Shown: positions 1 to 6,390 of the stretch, piece after piece
Layout: each line of letters begins with the position of its first letter
How positions within the stretch are numbered: the first letter of the stretch is position 1
Assembly: GCA_964484515.1 (NCBI GenBank)
Contig: CAZAGT010000143.1
Span: 1-11,889 of the forward strand
DNA from: CAZAGT01 sp964484515
GTDB taxonomy: Bacteria; Desulfobacterota; DSM-4660; Desulfatiglandales; HGW-15
Reading direction: 5' to 3'
DNA length: 11,889 nt
Made by a program: the position numbers and the translations under genes
Notes under the pieces: generated by a model
The model's input: the letters and a program-made list of their open reading frames with translations, nothing else
Database searches by the model: none
Told to the model about the DNA's origin: nothing

Positions 1-1
1 G

Positions 2-427
2 TGGACACTTGATCCCGCTTTGCTGGGCGACGCGGGCCGCCATAAGGAGCGGAGAGAAGTCGCAACAGCCGTCAAGCAACGGCTCGGCGCTTCAAACGCC
101 GTCCTTCAGATTCGTCCCCCCATGGAAGGGACACCGAAATACGCTGCCGACAGCCTGTTGGATGGTCTCTCCGAGATTGTCGGTCTAGTCGTGCAAGGTG
201 CGCCGATCGGCGGACTTTTCGTATCCGGGGGGGACACGGCCACCGCCGTCCTAAATCTGATCGGGGCCAGGGGCGTCAGGCTTGAGGAGGAGGTCCTTTC
301 AGGAATCGCACGCGGAACCCTCATTGGTGGCGCGCTGGACGGCCGGAGTGTTGTGACCAAGGCCGGCGCCTTTGGACAGCCGGATGCCCTGCTTCAGCTC
401 TATCGGCAATCCTTATCAAAGGAATAA
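2..427 (+). CDS. Four-carbon acid-sugar kinase (DUF1537 family), C-terminal part; 5' end outside window
   Basis: The reading frame is open from the window edge, so this is the last ~141 residues of a longer protein (family members are usually about 400-450 residues). The visible part matches the C-terminal nucleotide-binding domain of DUF1537 kinases: the GGDTA motif after a hydrophobic strand (SGGDTATAVL), the IARGTLIGG segment, and the closing TKAGAFG motif followed by DAL. Family knowledge: these enzymes phosphorylate four-carbon acid sugars such as D-threonate, D-erythronate or 3-oxo-tetronates with ATP. The stop (425-427) lies 7 bases before the pdxA-type start, so the two are very probably translationally coupled in one operon. 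The N-terminal substrate-binding domain is not visible, so the exact acid sugar cannot be assigned. A TTG at 20 is internal to the frame and not a credible start. Confidence 0.88.
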   Translation, partial: WTLDPALLGDAGRHKERREVATAVKQRLGASNAVLQIRPPMEGTPKYAADSLLDGLSEIVGLVVQGAPIGGLFVSGGDTATAVLNLIGARGVRLEEEVLSGIARGTLIGGALDGRSVVTKAGAFGQPDALLQLYRQSLSKE

Positions 428-434
428 TTCACCT

Positions 435-1493
435 ATGCATCAACAACGGAAACCCTTGCTGGGAATAACCATGGGCGACCCCGGTGGTATTGGGCCAGAG
501 ATCTGCGCCAAAGCGCTGGATCAGGCCGTGCTCTATCAGATCTGCCGACCGTTAGTCATCGGTGACGCCGGTATCATGGCGGACGCCGTTCGCTTCAGTG
601 ACCTTAACCTGCGAGTGAACCCCATCGATCAGCCTCCGTCGGGACGCTTCCGGCATGGGACCATTGATCTCATCGATCTCGCCAATCTACCGCTCGATCA
701 ACTCAAACACAAACAGGTGGATGCCCAGCAGGGCAAGGCATCGTTCGAATATATCGTCAGGGCCATCGAGATGGCTCTCGCCGATCAGATCGACGGCACG
801 GTGACCGGGCCTATCAACAAGGCGGCCATGAATGCGGGCGGGTTTCACTACGCCGGTCATACCGAAATCTATGCAGCCCTCACTCAGAGCAAGGACTACG
901 CCATGATGCTGGCTGAGGGTGACTTCAGAGTCGTCCACGTCTCTACGCACGTATCCCTGCGGGAGGCCTGCGATCGGGTTAAGAAGGATCGCGTGATGAG
1001 GGTCATTCAGCTCACCCACGATGCCCTCCTCCGCCTGGGGATCGAATCGCCCCGCATCGGCGTGGCCGGCCTGAACCCCCATTGCGGCGAAGGCAGGATG
1101 TTCGGCGACGAGGACGAAACCGAGATCGCCCCTGCAGTCGAGGCGGCCCAAGGCGAAGGGATTACCGTCGAAGGACCGATTCCGGCGGATACCGTCTTCT
1201 CTAAGATGAGAGGGGGTATGTACGAGGCCGTCGTCGTCATGTACCACGATCAAGGGCACATCCCTACGAAGCTGATCGGCTTTCAGTATGACGATAAGAC
1301 ACGCACATGGGGCAGCATGGCGGGCGTTAACGTCACTCTCGGTCTGCCGATCGTTAGGACCTCGGTCGATCATGGCACCGCCTTTGGAAAGGCCGGTGAG
1401 GGGCGCGCCAACCCCGAGTCCATGATCCAGGCGATTCGGCTGGCAGCTAAATTATCGCAGCGTCCAAGCGTCAACGAAGATGACAAGAACTGA
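435..1493 (+). CDS. pdxA: PdxA-family dehydrogenase, probably PdxA2-type 4-phospho-D-threonate/D-erythronate dehydrogenase
   Basis: 352 residues, close to the PdxA norm of about 330. The frame is open upstream to 372, but ATG 435 is preferred: it follows an AAAGGA Shine-Dalgarno (418-423), lies just after the kinase stop, and puts the first motif, GDPGGIGPE, at residues 14-22, as in PdxA. Putative divalent-metal histidines are His172 (STHVSL), His216 (LNPHCGE) and His271 (YHDQGH); GHTE is at 141-144 and SVDHGTAFG at 310-318. Classical PdxA oxidises 4-hydroxythreonine-4-phosphate in vitamin B6 synthesis. PdxA2 paralogues next to a DUF1537 kinase instead oxidise and decarboxylate the phosphorylated acid sugar to dihydroxyacetone phosphate. 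The kinase neighbour favours the catabolic role; this is inference. Between GF (282-283) and GVNVTLGLP (297-305) there is a stretch (QYDDKTRTWGSMA) that looks longer than in E. coli PdxA. Confidence 0.92.
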   Translation: MHQQRKPLLGITMGDPGGIGPEICAKALDQAVLYQICRPLVIGDAGIMADAVRFSDLNLRVNPIDQPPSGRFRHGTIDLIDLANLPLDQLKHKQVDAQQGKASFEYIVRAIEMALADQIDGTVTGPINKAAMNAGGFHYAGHTEIYAALTQSKDYAMMLAEGDFRVVHVSTHVSLREACDRVKKDRVMRVIQLTHDALLRLGIESPRIGVAGLNPHCGEGRMFGDEDETEIAPAVEAAQGEGITVEGPIPADTVFSKMRGGMYEAVVVMYHDQGHIPTKLIGFQYDDKTRTWGSMAGVNVTLGLPIVRTSVDHGTAFGKAGEGRANPESMIQAIRLAAKLSQRPSVNEDDKN

Positions 1494-1558
1494 CAATCTG
1501 GTCCCCAGAAACCATTACTGCTCGTTTAGCCTGCAGCGAAGCTGTCGAAAAACCAACT

Positions 1559-1880
1559 TCTCTGAGGCTGATGGAAAATGTCCAGATGCAAGGCTTTCGA
1601 AACCGGGGACCCGCCCCGAAGGGGTGGGGACTGAGCCGGAGCGAAGCAAAGGTAAAGCAATCCCGCGGAATGAGGCATATGCGAAAGGCTTGAGGCATAA
1701 GGCCCGAGGCTTGAGGTAAAAAACTCGGTTACTGTCTTGCCTTGTGCCACGCGCCTTGCGCCTCGTGCCTTTTGTGTACACCGCAGTAACGAGGGGTGAG
1801 GGTAACGCAGCCCACATCGGTTTCGCTCAAGGCCCTAGGCATGTCGAACGGCAGATGGACGTTCTCCGACAGCCTCAGCA
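1559..1880. repeat. Imperfect inverted repeat flanking the spacer
   Basis: The left arm (about 1559-1600) and the reverse complement of the right arm (about 1839-1880) share CTGAGGCTG exactly, then a variable stretch with GTCCA at the same offset, then TGC and TCGA at similar distance. The two arms therefore bracket about 240 bases containing the hairpin and the AGGC/GCCT words. The right arm ends a few bases before the ribosome-binding site of the dehydrogenase at 1896. Identity is moderate by eye; a chance match of this length and order is unlikely but not excluded. Confidence 0.5.
1610..1628. repeat. Strong GC hairpin in spacer
   Basis: CCCGCCCC (1610-1617) pairs with GGGGTGGG (1621-1628) around a GAA loop, giving eight pairs including one G-T. 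No T tract follows on either strand, so it is not a canonical intrinsic terminator. It lies 117 bases after the pdxA-type stop and may stabilise the 3' end or be part of the repeat element around it. Confidence 0.5.
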
Positions 1881-1895
1881 AAAGGGAGACATGTA

Positions 1896-2966
1896 ATGAA
1901 ACAGATTCATTTGGCCGTTATCCCGGGCGACGGCATCGGCAAAGAGGTCGTTCCGGCTGCACAAGAGGTGCTCGACTTGGCCGCCGAGATTCATGGCGGC
2001 TTTCGCTTCTCATATCAGGACTTCCCGTGGGGTTGCGAATTTTACCTCCAGCAGGGCCATATGATGCCCGAGGACGGGATCGACACCCTCAAGCACTTTG
2101 ATGCCATATTCCTCGGAGCCGTCGGTGACCCGGAACGGGTCCCCGACCATGTGTCCCTCTGGGGTCTTATGTTGCCCCTTCGGCGCGGCCTTCAGCACTA
2201 CGTCAATCTGAGGCCGGTTCGGTTATTGCGAGGGGCCCGCACCCCTTTGGCCAATCGCGGCCCCGAAGACATCGACTTCCTGGTCGTCCGCGAAAACAAC
2301 GAAGGTGAGTACTCAAACATGGGTGGCCGTCTCTACCAACATACATCCCAGGAAGTCGTCGTTCAGAACTCGATCTTTACTCGATTCGGTGTCGAACGCG
2401 TCATACGCTATGCCTTTGAATTGGCACGCGAGGCGGGGAAGAAACGGGTCACTTCGGCTACAAAGTCCAACGCCATTAACTTCACAATGCCCTTCTGGGA
2501 CGAAGTCTTCGATCTCGTAGCGGCGGAATATGCCGATATCGAGAACGACAAATTCCATATCGATGCGCTCTCCGCCCGTTTCGTGACTGATCCGCGACAC
2601 TTCGGCGTCGTGGTGGGGAGCAACCTTTTCGGCGACATCCTGACCGATTTGGGGGGAGCTATCGCCGGGAGCATCGGGATCGCCCCATCGGTCAACCTTA
2701 ATCCGGAACGGGAATATCCTTCCATGTTTGAACCGGTTCACGGATCGGCACCCGATATCGCCGGCCGAGGGATTGCGAACCCTATCGGCCAGATCTGGAG
2801 TGGCGCCATCATGCTCAATCATCTCGGCTTCCCCGATGCCGATAACCTAATCATGGCCGCGATCGAGCAGACCCTGACCGCGGGTATCTGCACCCCCGAT
2901 CTCGGTGGCCGTGCCGGGACAGGAGAGGTGACAGAGGCGGTCTGCCGGGCGATGAAGGAGAAGTAA
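1896..2966 (+). CDS. Tartrate dehydrogenase / D-malate dehydrogenase (decarboxylating), isocitrate-isopropylmalate dehydrogenase family
   Basis: 356 residues, as expected for TtuC/DmlA-type enzymes (about 360). ATG 1896 is supported by AGGGAGA (1883-1889) six bases upstream. Motifs in order: nucleotide-fold start IPGDGIGKEV (9-18), substrate loop SLWGLMLPLRR (87-97) followed by YVNLRPVRL (102-110), active-site RENNEGEYSNMGGR (132-145), lysine in TATKSN-like ATKSNA (188-193), Mg ligands around Asp223 (HIDALS) and Asp247/Asp251 (FGDILTDLGG), and the NAD-site GSAPDIAG...ANPIG (283-298). The SLWG and YVNLRPVRL forms are those I associate with tartrate/D-malate dehydrogenases rather than LeuB or Icd. 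The expected reaction is NAD-dependent oxidation, with decarboxylation, of D-malate or tartrate-like hydroxy acids in the cytosol; the natural substrate cannot be fixed from sequence. The context of acid-sugar genes agrees. Confidence 0.9.
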   Translation: MKQIHLAVIPGDGIGKEVVPAAQEVLDLAAEIHGGFRFSYQDFPWGCEFYLQQGHMMPEDGIDTLKHFDAIFLGAVGDPERVPDHVSLWGLMLPLRRGLQHYVNLRPVRLLRGARTPLANRGPEDIDFLVVRENNEGEYSNMGGRLYQHTSQEVVVQNSIFTRFGVERVIRYAFELAREAGKKRVTSATKSNAINFTMPFWDEVFDLVAAEYADIENDKFHIDALSARFVTDPRHFGVVVGSNLFGDILTDLGGAIAGSIGIAPSVNLNPEREYPSMFEPVHGSAPDIAGRGIANPIGQIWSGAIMLNHLGFPDADNLIMAAIEQTLTAGICTPDLGGRAGTGEVTEAVCRAMKEK

Positions 2967-3030
2967 ATACGCCGGTTTGAGGTTTGAGGCAATACTCAAG
3001 GTAATCCGGTGGGAGAAGTTGGTCCGATTG

Positions 3031-3051
3031 CCTAAGGCGTTATGCCTCAGG
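3031..3051. repeat. Hairpin in the convergent junction, overlapping the symporter stop codon
   Basis: CCTAAGGC (3031-3038) pairs with GCCTCAGG (3044-3051) with one mismatch around GTTAT. It lies between two convergent genes, 65 bases after the dehydrogenase stop, and includes the symporter's TAA (3040-3042 read on the minus strand). There is no T run on either side, so a role as bidirectional terminator is possible but weakly supported. The 73 bases 2967-3039 also contain GAGG-type words (GGTTTGAGGTTTGAGGC) related to those in the 1494-1895 spacer. Confidence 0.35.
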
Positions 3052-4659
3052 TTGGAGCCTGACTCGTCTTAGCCAGCGAGCCATCAAGACCGTCTGTACA
3101 GCCGAAAGCAGCACAAAATAGCCCATCCAATAGGGGTATCCTCCTATACTTGGTGACGTGGCCTGCCACTGCCACCAATCCACACCCAGCAAGAAGATAA
3201 GGAAGAATCCGCTCCCGAAGGCGAGCGTACGCCGTTGCGGGAGGATGAGTACGCTGGGCCGGAGACCTTGGAGGGCTGCCACAGCGAGATAGACGGCAAA
3301 CGTGGCGGCCATCACGGGCACGGCAGGTAGGAAGCCTCCTGTGGGCAAGATCTTCGCATAGGACAAGACGACTAGGGTCTCACCCACGACAATTGAACAG
3401 ATGGCGGCCAACGGACGCGGTTCTTTGCTATAAAGCCCGAAGAGGACCGTTGGGAAAAGGACGGCCAGACCGGTGAACGCCTGCGTGGCAATGTGGATGA
3501 TCGTCGATGCCGGATTGACAGCGAAGAAAAGGCCCAGGGCTCCCAGGATCAAGACGAACACCCTTCCGGGCCATGTCCCCGGCACATGTCGTCCAGCAAG
3601 CATGGGGTAAACATCCCGGGTGAACATGGAACTGAGTGTCAAAAGCTGAGAGTCCATGGTGGACATGAGGGCCGCCAGGCCGGCCGACATGATCAGGGTC
3701 CCCATGAAATCGCCGCAAAGCTCGGTCACCATGAGCGGCAGAATCCGGTCTGCCCCCTTGCCTGTCAATCCCGGAAACGACAGATGGCCGAGTACACCTA
3801 GGGTCACGGGAAGGATGAAGACCACGGTACAGACGGCAGGGTACAGGAGCATCGTCCTTTTGATGGCGTCAACACTATGGGCGCTGAAAAAGCGTTGAAA
3901 CAACTGCGGGAACATCGGATCACAGAAGAACCAAAGCATCAAAAAGCTAAACCACAATGCCGGATCAAAACGTCCCTGTCCTCCCGGCCTTGCCAGGAGT
4001 GCCACGTTGCTCTCACGGACGGCCTCATTAGCTGCGCCCAGGCCCCCGTAATGCCGGGTTACGAGCACAAAGGCCGTAACCATCAGGGTGACCATGAACA
4101 GACCTTGAAAGATGTCGGTCCAGGCCACCGCCCTGAGTCCGCCCCTGAAGGTGTAGAGGACGATCATCAAGGTGATGATTGCGGCCCCGAGCGCATCGGG
4201 GATACCGAACAGTTGTTTCAGCACATAGCCGGCCGCCATCGGTTGCAGGGCCAGGTAAGGTACCGTAAAGACGATCATCACTGTCGCAACCAGGAGGGCC
4301 AGCAGGCGGTTATTGTAGATACTCGTCACGAGTTCAGCTGGGGTGACCAGGCTCCTTTGCATGCCCAGCTCCCAGACCCTTTTTCCGATAACCCAGAAGG
4401 TCAGGGCCATAAAGCCCGTGCCGAAACCAACAATGGGGAAAAAGGCGTAGCCGTCGCGATAGCCGGCCCCGGAGGCGCCAAAGACCGTGAAGGCCGAAAA
4501 GTTGGTGGCCGCCATGGTACCCAGCAGCACCAGTCCTCTCAACTCCCTACCCGCTAGAAAGTACTCTTCCGGGGTCGAACGCCATCGGCTCCTGGCAATA
4601 AAGCCGATGGTGAGCACGGCAACAAAGTAACCGGCCACCACGGCAATCCGAACCTCCAT
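3040..4659 (-). CDS. Sodium:solute symporter (SSS family)
   Basis: 539 residues, strongly hydrophobic with about 13-14 predicted transmembrane helices. The start ATG at 4659 follows a strong AGGGAGG site (about 4668-4674 on the minus strand). SSS hallmarks are EEYFLAGREL after the first helix (31-40), NFSAFTVFGASGAGYRDG in the second (53-70), a YTFRGGLRAVAWTD loop (169-182) and STMDSQLLTLSS (333-344), the serine/threonine-rich helix that carries the second sodium site in this family. Inner-membrane Na+-driven import of an organic solute is well supported; the substrate is not readable. The gene converges on the acid-sugar operon, so a sugar acid or hydroxy-acid is a reasonable guess, but monocarboxylates or other solutes are equally possible. 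An intrinsic terminator-like hairpin lies in its 5' leader and may regulate it by attenuation. Confidence 0.93.
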   Translation of the reverse strand: MEVRIAVVAGYFVAVLTIGFIARSRWRSTPEEYFLAGRELRGLVLLGTMAATNFSAFTVFGASGAGYRDGYAFFPIVGFGTGFMALTFWVIGKRVWELGMQRSLVTPAELVTSIYNNRLLALLVATVMIVFTVPYLALQPMAAGYVLKQLFGIPDALGAAIITLMIVLYTFRGGLRAVAWTDIFQGLFMVTLMVTAFVLVTRHYGGLGAANEAVRESNVALLARPGGQGRFDPALWFSFLMLWFFCDPMFPQLFQRFFSAHSVDAIKRTMLLYPAVCTVVFILPVTLGVLGHLSFPGLTGKGADRILPLMVTELCGDFMGTLIMSAGLAALMSTMDSQLLTLSSMFTRDVYPMLAGRHVPGTWPGRVFVLILGALGLFFAVNPASTIIHIATQAFTGLAVLFPTVLFGLYSKEPRPLAAICSIVVGETLVVLSYAKILPTGGFLPAVPVMAATFAVYLAVAALQGLRPSVLILPQRRTLAFGSGFFLIFLLGVDWWQWQATSPSIGGYPYWMGYFVLLSAVQTVLMARWLRRVRLQPEA

Positions 4660-4703
4660 CCTGATACCTCCCTGCTACAGCGTTCACGACCGAGCTGTCT
4701 GCC

Positions 4704-4740
4704 AAAAGAAACGGCCATCCCCGCAAGTTGGGATGGCCGT
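4704..4740 (-). terminator. Intrinsic terminator, possibly an attenuator in the symporter leader
   Basis: Read on the minus strand, ACGGCCATCCC pairs perfectly with GGGATGGCCGT (11 pairs, 8-base loop; plus-strand arms 4730-4740 and 4711-4721), followed by TTTCTTTT (4710-4703). This is a textbook Rho-independent terminator for minus-strand transcription. It lies 313 bases beyond the stop of the upstream minus gene and only 44 bases before the symporter start. It could simply end the upstream transcript, but there is little room for a separate promoter between it and the symporter, so it may sit inside the symporter's own leader. Confidence 0.8.
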
Positions 4741-4759
4741 CGGCCTGAACATAACTTGC
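4723..4759 (-). promoter_or_regulatory. Candidate antiterminator pairing in the symporter leader
   Basis: On the minus strand, GCAAGTT (plus coordinates 4759-4753) is exactly complementary to AACTTGC (4729-4723), which forms most of the terminator loop. A short GGCC-GAC-GGCC fold (4745-4735) lies between them and would use the left terminator arm. Forming this structure would compete with the terminator. The complementarity is visible in the sequence; the regulatory role is inference. I do not recognise any known riboswitch consensus in the 300 bases upstream. Confidence 0.4.
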
Positions 4760-5052
4760 CTTGTCTTTCATATGCTACTGGGGCGAAAACGCTCCGCGTC
4801 CGTTCCCCGTAGTCATTTGTCCATTGTTAGAAACAGGGCATTGCACCCTGGAACTATCTTCCGTCATCAAGTGAGGTATAATCCGTCCCGATGTGTCCCT
4901 GAGCTGACTGCCGAGACCTGATCGTCCCGACGCCTCCGGACTTCCTAATTGACGCTTCACTCAATTAGAGTGACACTGACCTATTCAACCGTTTCAAGAA
5001 TGGGTCGAAGTCGGCTCTTCCGATTCCCTGACCCCCAGCCCCCGGTTGGCCC
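4741..5052. other. Gene-free stretch between YvlD-like gene and symporter leader hairpin
   Basis: About 310 bases with no supported gene; the small frames on both strands have no credible start signals. It contains an 8-base perfect inverted repeat (4945-4968), a small hairpin CAGGG...CCCTG (about 4834-4850), and a plus-strand TATAAT (4877-4882) that lacks a good -35 partner and has no plus-strand gene to serve. I expect the promoter of the symporter transcript to lie here, but cannot point to one. Confidence 0.5.
4945..4968. promoter_or_regulatory. Perfect inverted repeat, possible operator
   Basis: CTAATTGA (4945-4952) and TCAATTAG (4961-4968) are exact reverse complements separated by 8 bases. 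The dyad is AT-rich in a GC-rich background, 85 bases beyond the YvlD-like stop and about 285 bases upstream of the symporter start. Size and spacing fit a dimeric regulator's operator; a weak hairpin terminator for the YvlD-like gene is the alternative, but there is no T tract. Confidence 0.35.
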
Positions 5053-5445
5053 CTATTCCCATCGATTATGGCCTGTCCGCTTCAGCTCAATGACCTCGAT
5101 CCGGCCCCTATCGTTGACAAAGGAATTCAACCCCCAGCTCACGAGACTGATCACCAGTGCGCCGAAGAATGCAGGCCAGAATCCGGTGACCTCGAAGCCG
5201 GAGATGACCCCGGAGACCATCTGGAGCAAGATCGCGTTGATTACAAAGGTAAAAAGACCAAAGGTCAGGATGTTGATAGGCAACGTCAATAAGAACAGGA
5301 TGGGTCGCAAGAGGGCATTCAGGACACCGAGGATCGCGGCAGCCCAGAAAGCACTGAAAAAACCGCTGACGTTGATCCCCTTAAAGAGAAAGGCAGCGAG
5401 GAGGATTGCGCACGTCAGTATCAACCATCTCAGAAGAAGCCCCAT
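5053..5445 (-). CDS. YvlD / phage-holin family IV small membrane protein
   Basis: 130 residues with four hydrophobic helices at about 5-22, 30-48, 50-75 and 85-110, a pattern and length typical of the YvlD/mycobacterial phage holin IV family of chromosomal membrane proteins. The ALLRPILFLLTLPINILTFGLF segment, with proline-containing paired helices followed by a short NA(I)L turn, is the recognisable core. The C-terminus is short and charged. The ATG at 5445 lies 3 bases downstream of the stop of the CBS-ACT gene (5449), so it is translationally coupled; the GGAGG at 5460-5464 within the end of that gene is rather distant (14 bases). The name comes from distant similarity to holins; family members are ordinary chromosomal genes of uncertain, perhaps envelope-related, function. 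There is no sign of a prophage here. Confidence 0.82.
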   Translation of the reverse strand: MGLLLRWLILTCAILLAAFLFKGINVSGFFSAFWAAAILGVLNALLRPILFLLTLPINILTFGLFTFVINAILLQMVSGVISGFEVTGFWPAFFGALVISLVSWGLNSFVNDRGRIEVIELKRTGHNRWE

Positions 5446-5448
5446 CGG

Positions 5449-6054
5449 TTAATCCATGGCCTCCGGGACCTCGAAGCCTTCCTTCTCGAGGGCCTCCTTG
5501 ATAAGGCCGGTGTTGCAGGCCGAGAGCCGGAAATAATATGTCCGTTTCTGGGTCTGCTGTGTCGTTATGCCCACGTTGATGATGTCCCCGCCGTGATCAT
5601 GGATAATATGCAAGGCCTTCTTGAAGGCCCCCGGCTCATCGCGAATGACCACGTCGACCCGTGAGCTCGAAGTCAGGATACCCATCATATCGATAAAGGC
5701 TCGCAGGATGTCACTCTCCGTGATGATTCCGACCACCTTTGCGCCGGACACGACCGGCATACCCCCGATCTTGTGCTCGTAGATGAGCTTGGCTGCGACT
5801 TCGATGTGATCGTCCGGATTTACCGTGATCGGGTCCTTGATCATCAGATCCGAAAGACTGAGGTCCGCGACCATGGACGGGATCAACCCCTGCTTTAGAT
5901 CCGCGAGGGTCACGAACCCCTCCAGGGTGTTTCTTTCAGAAACCACGGGAAGGTGTCGGATACCGTTTGCCTTCATGAGCTCGATGGCCTCACGAATGGA
6001 GGATTCGAGCGTTATCGTAATCGGGTTTGCAATCATCAGCGATTTAATCTTCAC
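5449..6054 (-). CDS. CBS-CBS-ACT domain protein, AcuB-like
   Basis: 201 residues. The start is GTG at 6054, preceded by GGGAGGAG (6061-6068) at ideal spacing. CBS domain 1 spans about 1-58 (AxxPITI...GIRHLPVV...GFVTLADL) and CBS domain 2 about 68-125 (MIKDPITV...KIGGMPVV...VGIITESDIL). A C-terminal ACT-like domain runs from about 132 (SRVDVVIRDEPGAFKKALHIIHDHGGDIINVG). The order and length match AcuB of Bacillus. CBS pairs bind adenine nucleotides and ACT domains bind small effectors, often amino acids, so this is a cytosolic energy/metabolite sensor with no catalytic domain. It is the first gene of a two-gene unit with the YvlD-like gene. The next upstream gene on the same strand, 336 bases away, carries a GNAT domain, recalling acuA-acuB. 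Its partner is unknown. Confidence 0.88.
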   Translation of the reverse strand: MKIKSLMIANPITITLESSIREAIELMKANGIRHLPVVSERNTLEGFVTLADLKQGLIPSMVADLSLSDLMIKDPITVNPDDHIEVAAKLIYEHKIGGMPVVSGAKVVGIITESDILRAFIDMMGILTSSSRVDVVIRDEPGAFKKALHIIHDHGGDIINVGITTQQTQKRTYYFRLSACNTGLIKEALEKEGFEVPEAMD

Positions 6055-6390
6055 GGCAGGCTCCTCCCGGCGGCCTCTTTCAGGGAATCATCCATGCTGC
6101 CCAGCTCACACTGTTCAAGGGTCGGGCAATAGTCCTTTGGCAGCCCAGCCACTGGCCGTGGGGGCGGCCAGGTTGATCGACTGGGAAACTTCATGAAGTT
6201 GGCGCTCGAATTTGACATTCTAAGATTCTTCGACGTCTGATCGAGTTAAGGTATTAATGACCCCGTTTTATGAAGTTTCATACGAGAATACCATTGAACA
6301 AAGATCCAAAACAAGCCAATTGTTGCGCTCTGATCTCCGCGTATCCGACCCCATAAGCGCCAATTGTGCGAGTCTCTTTTCGCGTAAATC
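6055..6390. other. 336-base spacer with repeat copy 1 and short direct repeats
   Basis: There is no gene here. Bases 6141-6287 are a copy of a repeat that recurs at 10581-10969 (see separate entries). Closer to the GNAT-fusion stop are two related words, GCCAATTGTTGCG (6315-6327) and GCCAATTGTGCG (6359-6370), 44 bases apart. A 12-base word, GAGTCTCTTTTC (about 6370-6381), also occurs in the terminal repeat of the element at 10681-10926. I see no T-tract terminator after the GNAT-fusion gene. Confidence 0.55.
6141..6287. repeat. Dispersed repeat, copy 1 (uninterrupted)
   Basis: This segment aligns with 10581-10680 plus 10927-10969. Shared blocks in order are GCGGCCAGGTTGATCGA, AACTTCATGA, TTGAATTTGACAT (with small differences), TTCGA-GT-GAGTT, AAGGTAT and AGTTTCATACGAGA. 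Internally it has GAAACTTCAT (6185-6194) and its exact complement ATGAAGTTTC (6270-6279) as subterminal inverted repeats; the left one is part of a perfect 14-base palindrome AACTTCATGAAGTT (6187-6200). No coding capacity. It behaves like a small non-autonomous repeat. Confidence 0.75.

Larger units (their letters stand above)
1494..1895. other. 402-base gene-free spacer rich in inverted and AGGC-type repeats
   Basis: No convincing gene lies between the pdxA-type gene and the dehydrogenase at 1896. Small frames here have biased, low-complexity translations and no ribosome-binding sites. The spacer holds: an imperfect inverted repeat with arms near 1559-1600 and 1839-1880; a GC-rich hairpin (1610-1628); a run of related GAGGC/AGGC-containing words on the plus strand (about 1673-1717) followed by GCCT-containing words of the opposite sense (about 1737-1770), which could fold back on each other. 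It looks like a degenerate dispersed repeat element rather than a regulatory leader. The 3' gene may still be cotranscribed with the upstream pair. Confidence 0.6.

Noticed and set aside
687..1373. 228-codon minus-strand frame opposite the pdxA-type gene
   Set aside because: It is the antisense shadow of a strongly conserved enzyme, with no family features.
4877..4882. Plus-strand TATAAT as a promoter
   Set aside because: There is no acceptable -35 box 16-18 bases upstream and no plus-strand gene downstream.
5053..5445. Prophage remnant suggested by the holin-family name
   Set aside because: YvlD-type proteins are ordinary chromosomal membrane proteins, and there are no phage genes nearby.
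6370..6381. GAGTCTCTTTTC as a solo MITE end
   Set aside because: It matches only 12 bases of the 32-base terminal repeat with unrelated flanks, too short to call.
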